Part shown: piece by piece, positions 59,307 through 64,000 of the stretch
Position numbering within the stretch: the first letter of the stretch is position 1
Layout of the letters: each line of letters opens with the position of its first letter
DNA from: Palsa-504 sp963819785
GTDB taxonomy: Bacteria; Actinomycetota; Actinomycetes; Streptosporangiales; Streptosporangiaceae
Direction: 5' to 3'
DNA length: 64,000 nucleotides
Assembly (NCBI GenBank): GCA_963819785.1
Contig: CAWFXW010000020.1
Location: 248,001-312,000 of the forward strand
Position numbers and translations under genes: made by a program
The notes under the pieces: model-generated
The model's database searches: none
What the model was told of the DNA's origin: nothing
What the model saw: only the letters and a program-made list of their open reading frames with translations

Positions 59307-60202
59307 CCGGAGGAGGACAGGCCGTCCCAGGGGCGGCGGGTGATGGCGGCGGCGGCGCCTTCCGGGCAGTGGCGCAGGTAGTCACACCAGCCACAGAACG
59401 GGCTGGGGCGCGGCGGGAACACCTCGTCGTAGCGCTGCTCCGGCAGGCCTTCGCGCAGCTGCTCGTCGGCCGCGGCGCACTCCTGGGCGATGTCCTCGGC
59501 GCGGCTCAGCTGCCGGGCCAGCGACGCGTCCGAGTGGGACCAGTCCAGCACCTGCCCGGAGGGCAGGTGGTGCAGCTCGACCCGGTAGCAGGGGCGGCGG
59601 AGCACCCGGCTGGCGGCCAGCGCGTACAGGGCCAGGGCCATCGAGCCGCGGGCGTCGTCCACGGTCAGCAGGTGCCGCCCGGTCTTGTAGTCGACCACGA
59701 CCAGCTCGGTGCCCGCACCGTCCGGCGCGGACCGGGCGTCCAGCCGGTCGATCCGGCCGGAGAACGCGATGACGTCGGTACGGGTGGCCACGGTCCGCTC
59801 CACCCCGACCGGCTCGTCGGCCGGATCCAGGTGGGCGACGTACCCCTGCACCATCTCGATGGCCTGCTCGCGCCAGCGCACCGACTGGGCCTCGTCGGCG
59901 AAGCCCTCGTCGATCCAGCCGCGGTCGACCAGGCGGCCCGCGGCGGCCACGGTACGTTCGGCCAGCGGCAGCCGCCACCAGCCGGCCAGCGCGTTGTGGA
60001 TGGCGGCCCCGAGGCTGTTGTGGGCCCAGGGCGGGCCCTTGGGCGGCGGCGGGCGGTCCAGGTAGGTCATCCGGTACCGGCGGGGGCACTCCAGCCAGGT
60101 GGACAGGCGCGTCGGCGTGCACGGGTACAGCCGCCGCGGCATCCCCTCGAAGGCCAGCTGGTCCACTGCGGCCCGGCCGGCTACGGTCTCGCCGACACCC
60201 AC
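59303..60202 (-). CDS. RecB-family PD-(D/E)XK nuclease with probable Fe-S cluster
   Basis: 299 residues from 60202, or 279 from ATG 60142 (MPRRLYPCTPTRLSTWLECP). The nuclease core is SGRIDRLDA and VVVDYKTGRH (the D...DxK motif). One N-terminal cysteine (LECPRRY) and three C-terminal ones (FCGWCDYLRHC) match the iron-sulfur ligands of AddB/Cas4-type nucleases. Stand-alone versions occur throughout actinomycetes; a repair or DNA-end role is likely. It overlaps the metallo-hydrolase end. Confidence 0.9.
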   Translation of the reverse strand: MGVGETVAGRAAVDQLAFEGMPRRLYPCTPTRLSTWLECPRRYRMTYLDRPPPPKGPPWAHNSLGAAIHNALAGWWRLPLAERTVAAAGRLVDRGWIDEGFADEAQSVRWREQAIEMVQGYVAHLDPADEPVGVERTVATRTDVIAFSGRIDRLDARSAPDGAGTELVVVDYKTGRHLLTVDDARGSMALALYALAASRVLRRPCYRVELHHLPSGQVLDWSHSDASLARQLSRAEDIAQECAAADEQLREGLPEQRYDEVFPPRPSPFCGWCDYLRHCPEGAAAAITRRPWDGLSSSG

Positions 60203-60774
60203 GAGTCGAAGTTCTTCTCGGCGCGCGCGATCGTGGTCTCCTCGCCCTCGCCCGGCAGGACCCGGGTGCTGCCCGGCAGGGTCAGCAGGTACTCGCCGAT
60301 CGCGGTCAGCTGGCTGGCGAAGTCGGGGTACTCACCGTCGTCCGGCACCGGGCCGTCGACGGTCAGGGTGTGCCCGGTGAACACGGCGTCGAGATCCTCG
60401 CAGTACAGGCAGACCGAGCCGGGCGTGTGACCCGGGGTGTGGATGACCTCGAGCCGGACGTCGGCGACCTCGAACACCCCGCCGTCGGCCATTTGGATCT
60501 CGGCGTCGTCGTCGGGGTGCGCGTCCCGCCAGAACAGCTGGTCGCGGGGGTGCAGGGCCACCGGCGCCTCGTCAGGCTCGGCCACCTCCATCGCGGCGGC
60601 CACGTGGTCCGGGTGGCCGTGCGTGCAGATCACGGCGAGCACGTCGCGATCGCCCACCGCGTCGAGCACACCCGCCGGGTCGCGCCCCGGGTCGATGACG
60701 ATGACCTCCTCGTCATCGCCGATGATCCAGGCGTTGGTCTGGTCGGACGACACCTGTTCGATCCGTGCGGTCAT
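60181..60774 (-). CDS. Metallo-beta-lactamase-fold hydrolase
   Basis: 197 residues. Zinc motif CTHGHPDHVAAA (HxHxDH), then HTPGHTPGSV and FTGHTLTVDG; the usual GDTLF Asp is replaced by His in the last motif, so the second metal site may differ. The family includes glyoxalase-II-like thioester hydrolases. It starts about 50 bp downstream of a 16-bp palindrome and overlaps the nuclease gene by 22 bp. Confidence 0.9.
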   Translation of the reverse strand: MTARIEQVSSDQTNAWIIGDDEEVIVIDPGRDPAGVLDAVGDRDVLAVICTHGHPDHVAAAMEVAEPDEAPVALHPRDQLFWRDAHPDDDAEIQMADGGVFEVADVRLEVIHTPGHTPGSVCLYCEDLDAVFTGHTLTVDGPVPDDGEYPDFASQLTAIGEYLLTLPGSTRVLPGEGEETTIARAEKNFDSWVSARP

Positions 60775-60824
60775 CGGCCGGTCCTTCCTGTATGGCTAGT
60801 CCGCCGACCCTTCCTACCACAGGA

Positions 60825-60840
60825 GCCTGAGCGCTCAGGC
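60825..60840. promoter_or_regulatory. 16-bp perfect palindrome GCCTGAGCGCTCAGGC
   Basis: A full dyad without a loop, 51 bp before the metallo-hydrolase start and directly after the marC remnant stop. Size and symmetry suit a dimeric repressor operator. Confidence 0.45.
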
Positions 60841-60945
60841 AGTATGGGCGAAGGCGATGGCTGAATTCGCGACGAGCTGGATCGCGATGGCGGCGAGCAG
60901 GAGCCCCGCGATCCTGGTCACGAGCTCGACGCCGTTGTCGGTTTC
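60838..60945 (-). pseudogene. marC remnant (C-terminal fragment only)
   Basis: A short frame ending in TGA reads NGVELVTRIAGLLLAAIAIQ then LVANSAIAFAHTA, which matches the last transmembrane helix of MarC/UPF0056 membrane proteins. No MarC body precedes it; the PHP gene ends immediately upstream. In related actinomycetes a marC gene lies between the PHP and metallo-hydrolase or nuclease genes, so this appears to be what is left after a deletion. Confidence 0.6.
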
Positions 60946-61807
60946 AGCCGCTCCGGACCGGCTCGGACCCGGTGGCCTGGGCGATCAGGCGCTCGTACGC
61001 GCCGGGCGCCGCGGTGTGCGCGCCGATCCGGTGGCCGGTCAAGTGGCCGTGGTCGTCGCTGCCGCCGGCGGCGATCAGGCCGAGGTCGCGGGTGAGGGCG
61101 AGCAGGCTGGCCTGCTCGGCCGGGGGCTGGTCCGGGTGGAAGACCTCGACCCCGGCCAAGCCGGCCACGGCCAGGCCGGCGATCTGCTCGTCGGTGACGA
61201 CCCACCCACCTCCCCTGCCCCCTTCTCTGTCGGCACGCGGGTGAGCCAGGACGGCGACGCCGCCGGCCGCGCGGACCAGGCCGATCGCCTCGGCGGCCGG
61301 GAGCGCGTACCGGTCGACGTAGGCGCGGCCGCCGTCCGCGATCCAGTCCCTGGTGAACGCCTGATCCGGGGCGGCGATGGCGCCGCTGGCCGCCATCGCG
61401 CGGGCGATGTGGGGCCGGCCGACCACGGCCGGCCCGGCGATGGCTGCGACGTCATCCCAGGTGATGGCGACACCCAGCTCGATCAGCCGGTCCACCATGG
61501 CCCGGGCGCGCAGGACGCGGTCATCGCGGATGCGCGCCGTCTGCGCGGTCAGGTCCGGGTCGACGGGGTTGAACAGGTAGGCCAGCAGGTGCATGCTCTT
61601 GTCGTCGAGGCGGCACGACAGCTCCATGCCCGGCACCAGGGTCAGGGATCCGGGCAATGCCCGGCGGGCCTGCGCGTGCCCGGCCACCGTGTCGTGGTCG
61701 GTCAGCGCCACCACGTCAAGCCCGGCCCGGGCGGCGCGGCTCATCACCTCGGCGGGCGGGTCGGTCCCGTCGGAGGCGTCACTGTGGACATGCAGGTCGG
61801 CGCGCAC
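60944..61807 (-). CDS. PHP-domain phosphoesterase (YciV/TrpH-like)
   Basis: 287 residues from GTG 61807 (VRADLHVHSDASDGTDPP). Metal ligands: DLHVHSD, TDHDTVAG, PGMELSC, HPRADREG and GSDDHGHLTG. The domain hydrolyses phosphoesters (3',5'-nucleoside bisphosphates or short RNA in relatives). Its end abuts the marC remnant. Confidence 0.92.
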   Translation of the reverse strand: MRADLHVHSDASDGTDPPAEVMSRAARAGLDVVALTDHDTVAGHAQARRALPGSLTLVPGMELSCRLDDKSMHLLAYLFNPVDPDLTAQTARIRDDRVLRARAMVDRLIELGVAITWDDVAAIAGPAVVGRPHIARAMAASGAIAAPDQAFTRDWIADGGRAYVDRYALPAAEAIGLVRAAGGVAVLAHPRADREGGRGGGWVVTDEQIAGLAVAGLAGVEVFHPDQPPAEQASLLALTRDLGLIAAGGSDDHGHLTGHRIGAHTAAPGAYERLIAQATGSEPVRSG

Positions 61808-61866
61808 CCGGCCCAGTGTAGAGACACAGTGTAAAGACGCCGTGCAGAGACACGCCAGGGCCAGGA

Positions 61867-62514
61867 CTAGGTCAGGCGGGGCGAGGGAGCGCCGTAGGGC
61901 AGGTCGAGGTCCATGCCGGGGTCGCGCAGGTCGCGGAGCCCGATCGGCTCGATCAGCAGGATGCCCGCGGTCTCCGGCCACAGCACCACCCACAGCCAGT
62001 GGCCCTTGATCTCTCCGGCGAACACGGCACGGTCCGGCGAGTCGACCTGCCACAACGGGAAATCATGTTTGCCGAACGAGGCCGTGGCGATGGGCGGCGC
62101 GGACCCGAATCCCGCTCCGGGGTCGACGGTGTCCAGGCCGGCCATCGCCGCGCCCAGGCCGATGCCCGGCTCCTCGGCCACGACCAGCATGTCGGCCGGC
62201 CCGCCCAGCGGGTTCGGACCGCCCAGCGCGACCGCGCAGGCGCGCGTGCCCGTCCGCTCGTCGCCGACGCCGGCGAAGCCGGTGACCAGCCAGCCGACCG
62301 GGAGCGGCCAGGGCAGCCAGGCCGGAACGCCCTCGGTGCGCAGCAGGCCGTCCAGGCCCTCGCGGCACGGGCGGAACGCGGGCAGCAGCGGGTGAACCTC
62401 GCCATGCCAGTCACAACGCCAGGCGCTGGACCAGGCGGTTGGCTCCCGGACGGGCTTACCGCACCGCGGGCAGGCGGCTGGCGAATGACGGTGGCTTTCG
62501 GTGCCCACGCTCAC
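61867..62514 (-). CDS. Zinc-ribbon protein (DUF6758-like), unknown function
   Basis: 215 residues. N-terminal CPRCGKPVREP with a later C-x-W-H forms a short zinc ribbon; the rest (about 60-215) is a compact fold with LPWPLPVGWLVTGFAGVGDE and GKHDFPLWQVDS. The family is restricted to actinomycetes and often sits beside the PHP gene. No function is known. Confidence 0.82.
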   Translation of the reverse strand: MSVGTESHRHSPAACPRCGKPVREPTAWSSAWRCDWHGEVHPLLPAFRPCREGLDGLLRTEGVPAWLPWPLPVGWLVTGFAGVGDERTGTRACAVALGGPNPLGGPADMLVVAEEPGIGLGAAMAGLDTVDPGAGFGSAPPIATASFGKHDFPLWQVDSPDRAVFAGEIKGHWLWVVLWPETAGILLIEPIGLRDLRDPGMDLDLPYGAPSPRLT

Positions 62515-62631
62515 CTCATCGCCGAAGACGTCGCGTCATGGCCGCGTTCTTACCCCGTCCGCGGGCAATCATGCAGGTAAGCAGTGCACCCACGGGGGGA
62601 CGACCCCCCTGGCACCCCCCGCATGATAGTG

Positions 62632-62661
62632 GCGCCGGTCCCGCGGGCGGGACCGGCGCCG
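62632..62661 (-). terminator. Terminator of the first exported paralogue
   Basis: Perfect 12-bp stem GGCGCCGGTCCC / GGGACCGGCGCC with a 6-nt loop, 16 bp after the 62678 stop on the minus strand. A second hairpin of six G and six C lies at 62595-62610. Confidence 0.75.
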
Positions 62662-62677
62662 CTGGGGGCAGATCAGG

Positions 62678-63364
62678 CTACGGCAGGACGCCGAAGTTCG
62701 CGCCCCACATCTGGTTGTCGAAGACGGTGCCGTTGGAGTACTTCGACAGCGTCCAGGTGGTGAGCTGCGGCCGCGGCTTGTCCGTCGGGAACGCGCCGTT
62801 GCCCGGGTAGTTCAGCACGAACGGGTGGGAGAAGTTGGTGTCCGAGCCGTTGATCAGCGGGACGTAGCCGCCCCGGATGGTGTCGAAGGAGTCCGCGATC
62901 CAGAGCGTCTTGGACGAGACGCCGCAGGGCTCGAGCGCGACCTTGGTGCCAACCGCGGCGGTGGTCCCCACCCCGACGCAGAAGCCGCTGCCCACGCCGT
63001 TGGGCGCGTACTCGAACTCGTAAGCCTGGAGCTTCGAGTAGTGCAGGTTCAGCGCGGCGGTCACCAGGCCGGCCGCGAAGAAGTCTCCGACCGTGCCCTG
63101 CTGGGAGACGGTGAAGTCTTCCGCCGCGTCGTGGTTGCTGGTCTGCCACAAGATGATGGGCTGGCCCGTCTGGGCCTTCTGCTGGAAGACATCGAGTACG
63201 AAGGCCGGATGCTTGTGGGTGCCGAACTCCCGGCTGAAGATGTCGATACAGCGGTGGCCGCACGACGGGGTGGCCGCGTTCGCGGCGAGCGTCCCCACGG
63301 CCCCGAACCCGCCGACCATGGTCAGCGTGGCCGTAGCCGCGAAGATCTTGCTCTTGATGGACAT
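62678..63364 (-). CDS. Exported protein, first paralogue, unknown function
   Basis: 228 residues from ATG 63364, with GGAGGAAAGG upstream. Signal peptide MSIKSKIFAATATLTMVGGF with cleavage near ANAA/TPS (about residue 32). The mature protein begins with CGHRCIDIFSREFGTH, followed by beta-rich sequence (FVLDVFQQKAQTGQPIILWQ, GFCVGVGTTAAVGTKVALEP). It has several Cys likely in disulfides. Its C-terminal half is closely similar to the next gene (GYVPLINGSDTNFSHPFVL). I recognise no enzyme motif; a lectin-like or adhesive role is only a guess. Confidence 0.82.
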   Translation of the reverse strand: MSIKSKIFAATATLTMVGGFGAVGTLAANAATPSCGHRCIDIFSREFGTHKHPAFVLDVFQQKAQTGQPIILWQTSNHDAAEDFTVSQQGTVGDFFAAGLVTAALNLHYSKLQAYEFEYAPNGVGSGFCVGVGTTAAVGTKVALEPCGVSSKTLWIADSFDTIRGGYVPLINGSDTNFSHPFVLNYPGNGAFPTDKPRPQLTTWTLSKYSNGTVFDNQMWGANFGVLP

Positions 63365-63516
63365 GTTGCCCTTTCCTCCTCGGGACTGCGGCCGTGCCCC
63401 GTGCACGACCGCTGAGCCGGGCAGGGGCGGCTGACCCGATAGCTCGAACTTATGACGCGGCAGGTGTTGAGTTGGTTGTCATAGTTCGTGTCTTCATGTC
63501 CGGAGACAGCAGTGAC

Positions 63517-63541
63517 GCCGGCCTCCTTACGGGAGGCCGGC
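63517..63541 (-). terminator. Terminator of the second exported paralogue
   Basis: Perfect 10-bp stem GCCGGCCTCC / GGAGGCCGGC with a 5-nt loop, about 28 bp past the 63570 stop on the minus strand. Confidence 0.75.
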
Positions 63542-63569
63542 TGCACCGGAGTTACTCAAAAGGCGGAGC

Positions 63570-64000
63570 CTACTTCAGGATCCCGAAGACGGCGCCCCAG
63601 AGCTGGTTCACGTTGACCGTGCCCAGCTCCGGACCCGGGATGAAGAACGGGGGGCTGGTGCGGGACTCGCCGGTCAGGTTGGTGACCGTCAGCTGCCGAC
63701 GCGGCTTGTCGGCCGGGTGGCCGTTGGCCGGGTAGGTCAGGACGAACGGCTTGGAAAAGTTGGTGTCCGAGCCGTTGATCGCCGGGACGTACCCGTTGAA
63801 CAGGGTGTCCGGCGAGTCGAAGACGTCCGCGATCCACACGGTCCTGGACGCCACGCCGCACTGCTGCAGCGTCACGCCCTCGCCCTTGAACGCGGTGGCG
63901 GCCACGCCCAGGCACAGGCCGCTGTCCACGCCGAAAGGCGCGTACTCGATCTCGAACGCCGGGTCGTTCACCGCGTGCCTGGTCTGCCCGTAGCAGTCCG
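63570..64000 (-). CDS. Exported protein, second paralogue (5' part beyond window)
   Basis: About 143 C-terminal residues; the N-terminus lies beyond the right edge. The frame is clear (DCYGQTRHAVNDPAFEIEYA, GLCLGVAATAFKGEGVTLQQ, GYVPAINGSDTNFSKPFVLT, LWGAVFGILK) and aligns with the first paralogue throughout. The Cys positions are conserved. Each gene has its own terminator, so they are tandem single units rather than an operon. Confidence 0.85.
   Translation of the reverse strand, partial: DCYGQTRHAVNDPAFEIEYAPFGVDSGLCLGVAATAFKGEGVTLQQCGVASRTVWIADVFDSPDTLFNGYVPAINGSDTNFSKPFVLTYPANGHPADKPRRQLTVTNLTGESRTSPPFFIPGPELGTVNVNQLWGAVFGILK

Noticed and set aside
60857..61834. Plus-strand frame of 325 residues
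   Set aside because: Antisense to the PHP gene and the marC remnant; composition typical of shadow frames.
62595..62610. G6/C6 hairpin as a 6C-type RNA
   Set aside because: The C-runs are in the stem rather than in the loops expected for 6C RNA; more likely a second terminator.

Overview
The window is chromosomal DNA from a high-GC actinomycete. Several gene blocks match the usual streptomycete/streptosporangial order: glnK-glnD, ftsY-smc-mutM-rnc-rpmF-DUF177-coaD-rsmD-recG, rpmB/thiL, cofC, plsC-gpsA, ddl, hupB, leuDC-iclR, and moeZ/TetR/DUF3107/DEAD helicase. The genus cannot be fixed from this sequence alone. No rRNA, CRISPR array, transposase, phage or conjugation gene is visible. Two tRNAs are present.

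Layout. 1-1166: start of glnD and the PII gene. 1298-3917: a small accessory patch (Cys-containing small ORF, membrane protein, ECF sigma and its anti-sigma) where amtB would be expected. 3922-13070: signal-recognition, chromosome, repair and coenzyme A genes. 13123-16260: a four-gene cassette between rsmD and recG: a ribbon-helix-helix-like regulator, a 59-residue leader-like peptide, a membrane HECGH zinc peptidase with a PqqD/RRE-like N-terminus, and an exported protein with two CxxC...AFQ repeats. This looks like a peptide maturation/export system and is the best candidate here for an undescribed system. 16453-24164: recG, rpmB, thiL, a Lrp-type sensor, cofC, plsC, gpsA and a Cys/Met PLP enzyme. 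24279-29291: ddl, hupB, leuD, leuC and the IclR regulator. 29472-35245: transhydrogenase operon, TrpB-like enzyme, DAHP synthase. 35534-39281: two tandem GT-C membrane glycosyltransferases. 39442-46771: B3/B4 protein, EamA transporter with a divergent MocR regulator, LapA protein, two-component pair, class II glutamine amidotransferase. 46882-47183: tRNA-Glu and tRNA-Gln. 47258-55402: ABC-F, manA, small protein, moeZ, hydrolase, Ku, and a flavoprotein lacking one redox cysteine. 55464-62514: TetR, DUF3107, structured leader, DEAD helicase, hydrolase, RecB-type nuclease, metallo-hydrolase, a marC remnant, PHP phosphoesterase, zinc-ribbon protein. 62678-64000: two paralogous exported proteins, the second cut by the window edge.

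Two features run through the whole window. First, intergenic and linker regions are full of short tandem repeats (units of 14, 17, 18, 26, 30 and 42 bp) and several dispersed motifs. Second, at least four genes that should be intact (ftsY, recG, a response regulator, one glycosyltransferase) are each broken by apparent one-base indels, and ddl lacks its stop. Because recG and ftsY are housekeeping genes, draft-sequence error is the simplest explanation, but it cannot be proved from this sequence.
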